A stretch of DNA of 29,767 nt from a virus. A program made the position numbers and the translations under genes. The notes beneath the pieces were generated by a model. It did no database searches. It saw only the letters and a list, made by a program, of their open reading frames with translations, and was not told the DNA's origin. Below, piece after piece: positions 14,452 through 23,800 of this stretch. Positions within the stretch are counted from its first letter, which is position 1. Each line of letters begins with the position of its first letter. The DNA lies in the IMG/VR virus record IMGVR_UViG_3300020477_000091, positions 1 to 29,767 of that record; one strand, given 5' to 3'.

Positions 14452-15209
14452 TGGCCACCCTTCAAGTCATGCGCCAGCGGGTCAGCCGGAAGTTGGACCA
14501 ACCCCTTGTTGATGGGGACATCCCCGAGAGCGGTGTCTTCTGGACCCGGGCGGAAGTCAACGACTGGATCAACGAGGGACGGCGTCAGGTCTGGGCGGAG
14601 ATCGCCGAGGTCGAGGGTCCGACCCTGGAGTTGGACGCTACGGGGACCTATACGGCGAACTCCCGAGAGGTCAACGTCTCCGGCACCAGCGGGGCGGCCG
14701 GGGGAATCTTCAACATCGCTGAACCCGTGAAGTTGCTGTCGCTCCACGACATATCAAGCGATGCGACAGGAATCGGCACCTTGCTTCCGATTGTGCCGTA
14801 CAACGAGCTTTCCACTTTGATGGACGGTTTTGGGGACCCGATTCGCACGACCCCGTACACGCGTCGAGTTGCTTCTTGGCGAGGGTCCAACCCGATGCGC
14901 CTGGTCCTGTTTCCAAGGCCCTCGTCTGCGGTCACCCTTCGGCTGGGCTATGTGCCCAACCCGACCGACCTGACAGCAAACGATCATTCCCCATACGAAC
15001 TTCCGGTCATCCACCATGATCTCTTGGTGATGTACGCGGTGGTCCAGGCCAAGAAGAAGGAGGAGGATTCTTCCTGGCAGGACGACTTCGTCACATACAC
15101 CGAACAACTGCGCCGCATGATCGCCACGATGGACGAGCGGCAGAGCGTCAACAGCAGGACCGTCGTCGTTACGGACTTCAACGAGTATGACGGCGGGACA
15201 GGCTACTAG
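14451..15209 (+). CDS. head-tail connector (adaptor) protein candidate
   Basis: 252 residues. The N-terminal MRQRVSRKLDQP followed by VFWTRAEVNDWINEGRRQVWAEI is the typical helical opening of P22 gp4-like and other podovirus adaptor proteins that attach beneath the portal. A beta-rich middle follows (LELDATGTYTANSREVNV), then a segment with SNPMRLVLFPRP and a C-terminal helical part (IHHDLLVMYAVVQAKKKEED) matching the long helices of the same family. It lies two genes after the capsid gene and before the tail hub. Start is the ATG coupled to the preceding TAA. Confidence 0.7.
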   Translation: MATLQVMRQRVSRKLDQPLVDGDIPESGVFWTRAEVNDWINEGRRQVWAEIAEVEGPTLELDATGTYTANSREVNVSGTSGAAGGIFNIAEPVKLLSLHDISSDATGIGTLLPIVPYNELSTLMDGFGDPIRTTPYTRRVASWRGSNPMRLVLFPRPSSAVTLRLGYVPNPTDLTANDHSPYELPVIHHDLLVMYAVVQAKKKEEDSSWQDDFVTYTEQLRRMIATMDERQSVNSRTVVVTDFNEYDGGTGY

Positions 15210-15220
15210 GGAGGAACGAG

Positions 15221-15835
15221 ATGCCATTGATTTTCACAGGGATTCCAGAGAACAGCCCCCGATATGAGGAGTGGGTGGACAAGGGTCGCCCGCCCCTGAC
15301 GGAGTTGGGCACGGCAAAGCAAGCCGGCCTGGAATTTCCCTACATGAAGTTGGTGAAGGGCTTGACGCAGGACCATGAGCGCAAGTTGGCCGCGCACTGC
15401 AAACTGCACCACATCCCTGTCCACTACTTCGATTTCACCGACGAGGACTTGGTCGCTGCCTACTACGAAGCGAACCCGGACGAGGTTCCGAAGACGCTGA
15501 AGGACCAAGCCCGGATGTACGCTCGGACGATGACGCCGGTGGGTCGTCCGTCTCGTTCTACGAAGTCGAACATCTACACGGAAGCGGACGCCGAGACGGC
15601 CTCCGCCTCGGGGATGGCGGTCACGATGCGTGGCGGTGCGGGTCGGGAGGCCCATGAGCAGCGTGCGGAGCGTGGGCAGGAGATGAGCCGGGAGATCAGC
15701 GACCGAGACGCCGTGTACGCCCAGGTCTTTGAGGAGACGAAGGCGGCGCACATGGCTTCGGGCAAGAGCGAGGGCCAGGCTGCGTATCACGCCAAGCGAA
15801 AGGCGAAGAACGCTGCGAAGAAGGCCGGCGAGTAG
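15221..15835 (+). CDS. 204-residue hypothetical virion-module protein
   Basis: Start ATG with GGGAGG about 9 bases upstream. The first half appears folded (ILTELGTAKQAGLEF-like and HCKLHHIPVHYFDFTDEDL segments). Residues about 95-204 are low in complexity and highly charged, ending in a Lys/Ala-rich helix (AKRKAKNAAKKAGE). The basic tail could contact packaged DNA. It lies between the connector and tail-hub genes. Family not recognised. Confidence 0.7.
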   Translation: MPLIFTGIPENSPRYEEWVDKGRPPLTELGTAKQAGLEFPYMKLVKGLTQDHERKLAAHCKLHHIPVHYFDFTDEDLVAAYYEANPDEVPKTLKDQARMYARTMTPVGRPSRSTKSNIYTEADAETASASGMAVTMRGGAGREAHEQRAERGQEMSREISDRDAVYAQVFEETKAAHMASGKSEGQAAYHAKRKAKNAAKKAGE

Positions 15836-15838
15836 GCG

Positions 15839-17641
15839 GTGGCGGGTCGTCGCCGGACTCTTTCGATCGGACCCCCGACGAGGGGTCTGACCGACTTTCC
15901 GGAGCACGCGACCCCGGAGCATTCCACCCAGGCTTTGAACGTCGAGTTCTGCAATGGCGGCGTTTCGACGCGTCGCGGAACCAGCATGATTTCCGCTGCG
16001 TTCTATCAGGACGGCGGAGGTACTGCGCGTTCTGCAACCGTGAAGCTCGTCAAAACCTTTTCTGGCAACACCTTCGGGCACCTTACGGCGGTTGGACTGG
16101 TTCCTACGGCTGGTGCCGAACAGGACGAGGAACGATTACTCGTCAGGTGGCAATCGAACTTCGCTGCTGCTGGAGCCCCTGCCGGGTCCTTCCAGTTGAC
16201 CGCTCCGAACGCACTCACCAACGAAGAACCATCAAGCCGGTGGGATGCCTGTCTGTTTCAGGAGACAAACCGTGCCGACCCCACACTGGTGGTTTGCACG
16301 GACCACTGGATTGGCAATGCTCCGTCCGTTTTCAGGAGTACGCTTGTTGGGGGCGCACCAGCGTTTCAGGGCGTCTCGGGCATAGACCGAAACGCCAACC
16401 CCTATCACGGTGGGGTTGTCAACCCATCCCCATTTGCCGACGACCCTGGAGACTTGGCAGGTAGTTGGTACACCGGCGATGTGCGGGCTCGTTTTTGCCG
16501 GCAGAGCAGCAATCGGTTGGTTTTGGCCAATCTTCGTCAGTTGCCGGTACCGGTAACTGGTCAGGAGTCACTGCTCTGGTACAGCAATCTCGGAGACCTG
16601 AGGGGTTGGTGCATCGACAATATTGTGCCTCCTTCCGGAACGGATCCGGGTCCGGTCACTGGTTTGGCGTCGAAGCACGACAATGTCGTTGTCTTCCGCA
16701 GGTCTTCGGTCTCGTTGTTCCGGATCGAATCAGGCGGTCTCTATACCTATCGCCAAGTCATCTCGGACCGCGGTTGTGTTGCCCATTCGACCATCATCGA
16801 CAATGCGATGGGCATGGTTTTGTTTTTGTCCCATGATGGTTTTTACGGCTTCGACGGGAAGACCCTGCATCATCTTTCAGAGCCGATCAGCCGCACTATG
16901 CGAGAGGCCATTCAGTCCGGCGATGTCGGTGGTGCTCATGCTGTTCATTACCCGCTGAAGCAACAGGTTTGGGTTTCCATTCCGGCATCCGGTGACGCTC
17001 CGACCCGAACCTTCGTTATGGACTATAGGAATGGGTATCGAGGCCGCCCCGCCTGGTCGATCTTTGAATATCAGTCAGGTGCCTGGAGCGACGGAGGTCA
17101 ACGTAAGCGGTGGGGTGGGTTTGCGTCGAGCGGATGGGCTGGCGAACTGTACGGCGTGTCCATAGCAACAGACGGAAAGCCTGGTTATGAGAGGCTGGAT
17201 ATAGGATCGGCAGAGGACGAACAGGGTGCCACATCGCTGATGTTCAGGTCTCGCTGGGAGAGCGGACCGGTGGAGTATTCTCGGACGTCGGTGAACAGGT
17301 GGCGCTACTTGCGCCCCATGATACGTCCAACGAGTGCCGCCAACATTACCGGCTGGTGGAGACGGGACGAACAGCCATTCTCCAGCGTTGTTGTCGGGAC
17401 AGGTCAGTCGGTGTCCTTTGCTCCGGATAGCGATTCGGGCGGGGCTGCTCTCGGGGCTTTCGTGCTGGGTACAGACCGTCTGGGGGACGCCGAAGACCAC
17501 CACAAAAGGCTTGACATTCACAGTAACGGGGTCGGTCGATATGGTAGGGTGGGGTTCCAAACCGAGGCATCCCCGGGTGCCAAGAGTTTTGACATCCGAG
17601 GCGTGAATATCGACACCCTGGAACTTGGATTGAACCGATGA
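15839..17641 (+). CDS. tail hub / nozzle protein, P22 gp10-like
   Basis: 600 residues, GTG start. The protein is beta-rich and carries the repeat-like segments seen in podovirus tail stabilisation (hub) proteins: LLWYSNLGDLRGW near residue 247, VTGLASKHDNVVVFRRSSV near 274, RGCVAHSTIIDNAMG, and VLFLSHDGFYGFDGKTLHHL near 330, followed by VWVSIP. In P22, gp10 forms the hub below the gp4 ring and closes the DNA channel. The N-terminal LSIGPPTRGLTDFP opening is also typical. Four of four expected neighbours (portal, scaffold, capsid, connector) precede it. Assignment is from motif and position; no alignment was run. Confidence 0.82.
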   Translation: MAGRRRTLSIGPPTRGLTDFPEHATPEHSTQALNVEFCNGGVSTRRGTSMISAAFYQDGGGTARSATVKLVKTFSGNTFGHLTAVGLVPTAGAEQDEERLLVRWQSNFAAAGAPAGSFQLTAPNALTNEEPSSRWDACLFQETNRADPTLVVCTDHWIGNAPSVFRSTLVGGAPAFQGVSGIDRNANPYHGGVVNPSPFADDPGDLAGSWYTGDVRARFCRQSSNRLVLANLRQLPVPVTGQESLLWYSNLGDLRGWCIDNIVPPSGTDPGPVTGLASKHDNVVVFRRSSVSLFRIESGGLYTYRQVISDRGCVAHSTIIDNAMGMVLFLSHDGFYGFDGKTLHHLSEPISRTMREAIQSGDVGGAHAVHYPLKQQVWVSIPASGDAPTRTFVMDYRNGYRGRPAWSIFEYQSGAWSDGGQRKRWGGFASSGWAGELYGVSIATDGKPGYERLDIGSAEDEQGATSLMFRSRWESGPVEYSRTSVNRWRYLRPMIRPTSAANITGWWRRDEQPFSSVVVGTGQSVSFAPDSDSGGAALGAFVLGTDRLGDAEDHHKRLDIHSNGVGRYGRVGFQTEASPGAKSFDIRGVNIDTLELGLNR

Positions 17642-17922
17642 GCAGTAGTTGGAGAAAGGCTCAAGCTCCTGACTTTTCTAGCTTTTCAGAGGAGCAGAGG
17701 TCGCAGTTGATGGCGGCGTTCGGTCAGGATGTGGTCTTGACCAACCCTTTCACGGCGCATTATGCGGTCTTGCGTGTCAACAGGTCCGGTGATGTGGAGA
17801 TCCTGACGACTACGGGCAACCGCAAGTTGCAAGTCGCGGCCACGCTTACGAATACCGCTGGAGCTTTGTCCACTGCCGGTGCGTCCGGCGGCGGGGCCGG
17901 TTTCAACGATCCGGGGAGATAG
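17638..17922 (+). CDS. 94-residue small virion protein candidate
   Basis: ATGA overlap with the hub gene. The middle has short strands (HYAVLRVNRSGDVEILTTT and KLQVAATLTN), the end is Gly/Ala/Ser-rich. It is too short for a firm call. Position between hub and fibre genes suggests a tail component or a small assembly factor. Confidence 0.65.
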   Translation: MSSSWRKAQAPDFSSFSEEQRSQLMAAFGQDVVLTNPFTAHYAVLRVNRSGDVEILTTTGNRKLQVAATLTNTAGALSTAGASGGGAGFNDPGR

Positions 17923-17924
17923 TC

Positions 17925-18518
17925 GTGGCAAACATCGTTTGGTCACACACGTTCACGAACGGCGAGACGCTTACGCACACGTTGCTTGAGCAGATGAAGA
18001 CCGACATCACGGGTGTGGTGAACGGCGACATCGACGCAGCGAACATCGAGAACGGGTCGGTCACCACTGCGAAACTGGCCGCTCCCAACGCCGATTTCTC
18101 GGTGCTCGTCAAGCCCGTCAACTCTCCCGATGCACTGAGCGCCTGTACGACAAGTCCGATGGTGACTTCGGAGTTCGCCACGGCTGTCCCTGGCGTCGAC
18201 GCCAACCAGAACACGCTGAACACGCCTTTTCAGATCCCGGTGAACGCCACGGCAATCGGCATCTCAATCTACTGCCGGACGTCGCAGCAGGGTGCTCCGA
18301 CAACCCGCAACAACACGGCGCAGTTGTTCGTGGCAGGATCCGCCATTGGATCTCCGCTGACGTTCACATCGGGCAATATCGTGAGCAGCAGCGGAATGTC
18401 GCAGGCGATGACGACCTCGCAGACTCTTGAGATCCGGGTGGGCACGGACAGCGTGGCCACCCACGGCGTAACGGACCCGCACATCTGGGTGCATTGCAAA
18501 GCAACGCACCAGACGTAG
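17925..18518 (+). CDS. tail fibre-like protein
   Basis: 197 residues, GTG start two bases after the preceding stop. The segment NGDIDAANIENGSVTTAKLA (about residues 33-52) is characteristic of phage fibre and tail-tip proteins, where it begins a trimeric shaft. The rest is beta-rich and Thr/Ser/Asn/Gly-rich and ends with HIWVHCKATHQT, a plausible receptor-binding domain. At under 200 residues it is short for a fibre, so it may be a short tail needle or tip, or an adaptor for a longer one. Confidence 0.7.
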   Translation: MANIVWSHTFTNGETLTHTLLEQMKTDITGVVNGDIDAANIENGSVTTAKLAAPNADFSVLVKPVNSPDALSACTTSPMVTSEFATAVPGVDANQNTLNTPFQIPVNATAIGISIYCRTSQQGAPTTRNNTAQLFVAGSAIGSPLTFTSGNIVSSSGMSQAMTTSQTLEIRVGTDSVATHGVTDPHIWVHCKATHQT

Positions 18519-18527
18519 GAGGACGAG

Positions 18528-19271
18528 ATGGCAAACGGAAGCGGGATGACGACCTTCCGCAAGACAGCCGATGGTTGGGAAAGTCGCGGCCCCGGTGAAC
18601 AGGAGTGGCGGCCTGCCGAGGCGTACAGTTATGCGGGACCGTCCGGTGGGAGTTGGATCAATCCGTTCGCAGCGTCGCCCTCGGAGGTTGCGGCCCTCAG
18701 GAACCGTGCCCGCTTGAGGGCTTTTCAACGGGGCGATCACGGTGCTCCTTCTCCCTACATGCAAGCCTACCGGGACATGTTGCAATCAGGGTTGGCCGGC
18801 GGGGACCTGGGGGCCGGTTACAAGGCGACCCCGCTGTATCGCAGCCTTCAAGACCAAGTGACCCAGAAGATGAGGGGTCTTGGCCAGCGAGCGGGCAGCG
18901 AGTTTGCCCGTCGCGGCATGACTGCCAGGGCCGGTGTTGGAGCCGGCCGGCGCGCTGCGACGGAGCAAGGAGAACTTGAAAACCGGATGAGGACCCAGGC
19001 GGAAGCCGCCGCCTATCAGGCGCGTGTGGGGGAGAGGGCGCAGTATCTCGACCAGTTGGCGAGAGGAATGGGCCTGGAAGCTGGCATCATGGATCGCGAC
19101 TTTGCGAACCAGTGGAAGATGATGGCAGCCGAGATGGGGTTGAACGACCAAGAGGCGGCAGCGGCCCTTGCTGAATTGCAGATGACGCTAGGCATCATTG
19201 GCGCAGCCGCCGGGTTTGGTTTGAGTGCCTACGACACCCTCGGCGGGGCAAGTGGTGGGGGCTCGGTGTAA
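18528..19271 (+). CDS. internal virion / ejection protein candidate 1
   Basis: 247 residues with a strong GGAGG about 6 bases before the ATG. Mostly helical and Ala-rich, with an Arg/Gln/Glu-rich middle (RRAATEQGELENRMRTQAEA) and a C-terminal hydrophobic helix near 215-235 (LGIIGAAAGFGLSAYD). First of three consecutive large helical proteins, the place where P22 has ejection proteins gp7, gp20 and gp16. A late hydrophobic segment fits proteins that insert into the host envelope. Assignment rests on context and composition. Confidence 0.6.
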   Translation: MANGSGMTTFRKTADGWESRGPGEQEWRPAEAYSYAGPSGGSWINPFAASPSEVAALRNRARLRAFQRGDHGAPSPYMQAYRDMLQSGLAGGDLGAGYKATPLYRSLQDQVTQKMRGLGQRAGSEFARRGMTARAGVGAGRRAATEQGELENRMRTQAEAAAYQARVGERAQYLDQLARGMGLEAGIMDRDFANQWKMMAAEMGLNDQEAAAALAELQMTLGIIGAAAGFGLSAYDTLGGASGGGSV

Positions 19272-19275
19272 AAGC

Positions 19276-20838
19276 ATGGCTTCTCCTTACGCCCCGATCA
19301 ACGCAGGGCAACTGCTCTTCGGTCCTGTTACGAAGGTTCTGCGCTCTATGACCCAAGAGCGTCGAGCCCGTCAGGAGCGGGAAGGCGTGCGCGCTGAGAA
19401 CCGCCGCCGGTACGAGGCCGGATTGGAATTGGAGGCTGCTAGGTACGCGGAACAGCAGCGGCAGGCTGCGGAGGATCTGCGTTTGAGGCAGTTGACGACG
19501 GGGACCTTGGAGACAGCCGCCGCTGCCGAGGAAGAATATCGTCGTCGCCGCGGCCTTCCGTCGATCCCCATCGAAGAACTCGGACCTCGCGAACTGCCGA
19601 TTTACGGAACGGAGGTGCTGCCTGTGGGTCCGGCCGGTGCGGCGGACTTGCTTCCCTGGCGAGGTGGCGAGGAGCCTCCTGTGCTTTGGTCGAAGGAGTT
19701 GGGGCACCCCCCCCGCACAGAGCCTTTGCCCACCATCTCAGCCCCTTATCTCGGGCCATCGGCGTCGGGGGCTCCGGCCAGTCCGGACATGGGCGTGTCT
19801 CCGAGACACGAACGAGACCCTAGATGGGGGACAAGTGCGTGGGTCACGAGGGAGGAAGGAGGTGCGCCTCCTGGCTATGAGGAGGTTTCTGGGCTCGGCG
19901 TAATGACCCCTTGGCAGGAAGCGAGACCCACTGGACAGGTGGTTGGGACAAGGGATGTTCCGGCCCCGTCAGACTCTTTCTACGCTTTGACGAAGAAGCG
20001 TATCGAGCGGGAGAAGAGGGAGGAACGCGTCAAGAGGAGGCGTGCTTCAGGGCGCACTGCCGCCGGCCATTTGCGTGAGGCGCTTATGGCGGATCCGACA
20101 GGAGAGGGGGCTGGACTCATCTTTCAGATGGACACAAAGGGGGCCCCCCCTGTGTCCGAAGATGCCGTGGTCATCTCCGTAAAGAGGGGATTGGCGGCGA
20201 TGAGGGAGCAGCAACTAAAGCGTGCAAGGGCGGGTCGTACGGTTCGTGGTCCCCAGCCAGAAGCAGCGTCCAGGCGCCTGACCCCTGCGTTGAAGCGAGG
20301 CGACCGTGCCGGCTTCGTAAGGGTTTACTCGTCCGTCTATGGCGAGACTGATCCTGCCGATGTCGGCAGGATGTTCGATCAATACCTGAGTGATCGCATC
20401 GAGGATGCCATCGCCAAGGCCGAAGCGCGGGCTAACGACAAGCGGTTCAGTAAGAAGCACACCAGGCTGGCGCAGATCCGCCAGCTTCTGAAGAACACCT
20501 ACGACCCGAGAGTTCGCGCCCCCTACGAAGAGGAGGCTGCTTCGCTTGTGTCCGATATTGAAGACATGGACGCCAGACTGTCCTATAGCGGCCTCCCGAA
20601 AAGATTGGTCGCCGCTGCGATGGGCGACGTCGATGGCGGTAGCGACGCTTCCAAGGAATTCATGCAGAAGTTCCATGATTTCGACACACAAGTCGAGGCG
20701 ATGGAGTTCATCAGCAAGTTCGCTGCGTCCCCGGGGTGGAAGTCAATCTCTCCGTCGGTTCAGAGCCTACTGCGTCGAGCTTCGCGTCTTCCGCCTGAAA
20801 GACGACGGGAAGTCATCAGCGGGTTCCTGAAACCCTGA
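19276..20838 (+). CDS. internal virion / ejection protein candidate 2
   Basis: 520 residues from the ATG at 19276, four bases after the preceding stop. The frame runs back to a GTG at 19225, but that would overlap the previous gene by 47 bases. Residues about 25-95 form a long charged coiled coil (QERRARQEREGVRAENRRRY); a Pro-rich, probably flexible region follows at 95-235; the C-terminal 250 residues are helical (AGFVRVYSSVYGETDPADV and ISKFAASPGWKSISPS). Second of three internal-protein candidates. No enzyme motif seen, including no lytic transglycosylase signature. Confidence 0.6.
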   Translation: MASPYAPINAGQLLFGPVTKVLRSMTQERRARQEREGVRAENRRRYEAGLELEAARYAEQQRQAAEDLRLRQLTTGTLETAAAAEEEYRRRRGLPSIPIEELGPRELPIYGTEVLPVGPAGAADLLPWRGGEEPPVLWSKELGHPPRTEPLPTISAPYLGPSASGAPASPDMGVSPRHERDPRWGTSAWVTREEGGAPPGYEEVSGLGVMTPWQEARPTGQVVGTRDVPAPSDSFYALTKKRIEREKREERVKRRRASGRTAAGHLREALMADPTGEGAGLIFQMDTKGAPPVSEDAVVISVKRGLAAMREQQLKRARAGRTVRGPQPEAASRRLTPALKRGDRAGFVRVYSSVYGETDPADVGRMFDQYLSDRIEDAIAKAEARANDKRFSKKHTRLAQIRQLLKNTYDPRVRAPYEEEAASLVSDIEDMDARLSYSGLPKRLVAAAMGDVDGGSDASKEFMQKFHDFDTQVEAMEFISKFAASPGWKSISPSVQSLLRRASRLPPERRREVISGFLKP

Positions 20839-20874
20839 TGATCACGCCCCTTCCCTCGCAGTCGGATTAGGCTT

Positions 20875-23800
20875 ATGGCAGATCCTTTTGCAGAATTTCT
20901 AGCGCAAGAGGCCGCTGATAAGTCTGAACGCCGTCGCCACGAAAGCGACCCGTTCAAGGCGTTCCTCAGGAACCCCGAGAGTTTGGCCCACGAAAGCGAC
21001 CCGTTCAAGGCGTTCCTTGAGGACGAAGACGCCGGCATTCGTGCCGCCGAGGAGGCTCGCCGGATCGCTATGGGCGAGGCCCTTCGCTCTGACAAACTGG
21101 AGAACGTCAACCGGCTCATTGCCCGTGGTCTGTGGGCGGAACCCATGCCTGGCACCGTCCCGATGGTCGAGCAGGACCCCGAGATTGCCGAGGCCGCAAG
21201 AAGCGCGGCGCGCATGGGTGTCCCCGGTGTGGCCCAGGGCCTCGACACCGATGAACCCTCTTTCTGGGAGAAGGCCGGCAGTCTTGCCAAGACGGGGGCG
21301 ACGTTTGCTCTCCCTACCGGAAGGTCTCCAACCGGGTTGGCGAGCGAAGTCCAAGAGATGTTTCGTCCGAAGTTCACACCCCCGGGGGAAGTAAGCGTTC
21401 GCCGCCCAACGGCACTGTCCACAGGTATGGACATCGCAGAGACCCCTGCCCGTATTCTTGTGGCGGCTCCGGCGATGGCGTGGAGTGAGGGTCGACCAGC
21501 GGATGTGTTTGAGTACATGGGGAAGGCTGTACCGCTGCCCTCTTGGCAACCGGGAGTTGCGCCGAGGGACAACTTCGCCGCCTACCAGTCCTTTGTGAAG
21601 AACAAGGTCGGTGGGGACCCTAGTGACTGGAAGCACATTGTGGGTGGTTTTGTGTTTTCGCTGGCAGATCCGGCTTTCCTTGTTGCCGGCGCTGGAGGTG
21701 CCCCAAAGGCGTTGCTAGCCACGCACCAGGCTGCACTGATCGGGGGAGGTCTGAAGTCGGTAGGCGTGGGTCGGCGGATCATGCGCGGCCTTGGGGTGGT
21801 CGGGAAGGAACTGGACGTTCAGACCGCTTCTTTGGCCCGGCAGATAACCGATGACATCCATGGCGCAGGTAGCGTCAGGAAGGCCAGAGGTGCGGTCAGG
21901 GAACGCCTGGTGGACCTCTTCGGCGAGCAAGCCGGCAAACAGTTGGATGCACTCGGAGAATCCTGGGGAGAGACAGGCATCAGGGTTGGGTTGCCGTTGA
22001 CCCCGAGGGTGGAGGTCGTCTCGGCCAAGACCCTGCAAAAGGGTAAGGAGATAGGGGAAGACATACTTGGAGCCTTGAAACCGGGTGCCGTTGTCGACGT
22101 GGCGCAGGACATTGCATCCAAGATACCCGGGGTTCCGGTCAAGGCTCCGTTGAACAGGGAGCGCAAATCCGCCCTTGATGCGATCAATGCAGTTGGACGG
22201 GCTTTCAGAACAGACCTTGAAGGCGGTTTCCGTGGGTGGGACGGGGCGCTTGAGTTCTACGAGGATTCTCGGATCGTCCGAGATCCGTTTGAGCATGAGC
22301 GCGGCGTGGTTATTGGCCAGTTGGCGCGTGTTGCTCGGAAGTTGACCTCGTCCCCAGGCGGCCGAAAAGGGGTGCCGGATCCATTCCATATGGGCCTCGG
22401 CGAATTGGTGGACTATTCAAAAAAACCAGGGTTGGCGGAAGACGCCGAACGGCAATTCGGTCAGGCCGTCCTCAACTCCCCCTATCGCGCCTCCACGCAG
22501 CGAATGGACGAGGGCATCTTCGACCTTCCGGACATCGAAGCTAACGATCTGGAGGCGACCAACATCCTTCGCCGAGGATATGCAAACGCCGTCATACGGG
22601 GCCGTCGTCTTCTGAAGGACACTGCTCGGGATCTTGGCTATGAATCGGCCGCCGATCTCATGAAGCAAGCGGATGATCCGCTGGAATCCAGGGCTCTTTC
22701 TGCCCTGGAGGTGGAGGTTGCAGAAGACTTCCACCGCTATGTCCAGGGGGCCTTCGTCCAGAACGGTATGGCCGAGGACATGGCGGATCAGTTGGCGAGA
22801 ACAGCCATGGGAAAGGCCCAGTCTGCCATCTTCAAGGACACTGGCGCGTATTCGGAGTTGATGGACAGCCTCTCCGATCGTGTCGCCATCATGCTGAAGC
22901 ATAACGAGTCCACCCTTGACAGGATGCTTCAGAGTGAACGCAAGATTTTCAAGTCGTTTGCCACACAGGCTGCAAAGCGGGTTAGGGAGGCGTCGATTCG
23001 CTCCGGACTCTCCAAGAGGGACGCTGCATCTTCTGCCAAGGATGCGTACCAGAAGGTTATGGCTCGCGCTCCGGAAGAACTTGAAAACTACTTCATGCAC
23101 TACATCCGAGATCGGAACATGATCCGCAGGCGGGTCGAGGTGGCCCCGGGCGCAGCGGGTGAAGCGCCAGGGAAGCACCGCACGTTCCTCGACGTGGTCG
23201 AGAATTACGAAGCGATGCAGAACCCTTCCGACGACCTCATGCAGTCTCTCGCTGCCAGGACATATGCCCACATAAGGTTCAAGGAGAAGGCAGCCGTCGC
23301 CGATCTGGTCTTTGGCGACCGCCGGTGGGCACGGCCCGTCTCTCGGTTGCGTCACCCGAACACCGTCACCCACCACGACTACGGGAAATATTCCGCAAAG
23401 GGCGCTGATTGGGGGGAAAAGATCCACCCGATCACCGGGGAGGTCTACCTTGTTCGGGACGAGGTCGCAGACTATCTGGACCGCGCCATTTCGATGCACG
23501 ACCCCGGAGTCCTTGAAAAGATGTTCCGCACCGTCGACGGCTTCATGGGTCGATGGAAGTCCTATGCAACGCACGCCCGTGCTGCCTTTTACAACATCCG
23601 CAACTGGATTGATGACGGGGTCCGGATGCACATGGCGGGGTTCAACCACAATCCGGTGACGTATGAAGAGGCAGTGCGGATCGGGATGCTGCGCCACTTG
23701 GAGGAGGACCTGCCGGTGCTGGCCACTGAACGTGCGCTCCGGAAGCCTCGCAAGGGTGTTTGGGCAAAGGGCCGAAAGTACCTCGACAAACGCCGGGATG

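Noticed and set aside
19225-19275. GTG start for the second internal-protein candidate
   Set aside because: It would overlap the previous gene by 47 bases; the ATG at 19276 directly follows that gene.
22417-23697. 426-codon minus-strand frame inside the 1369-residue gene
   Set aside because: No ribosome binding site or domain; the plus-strand protein has clear phage motifs continuing on both sides of it.
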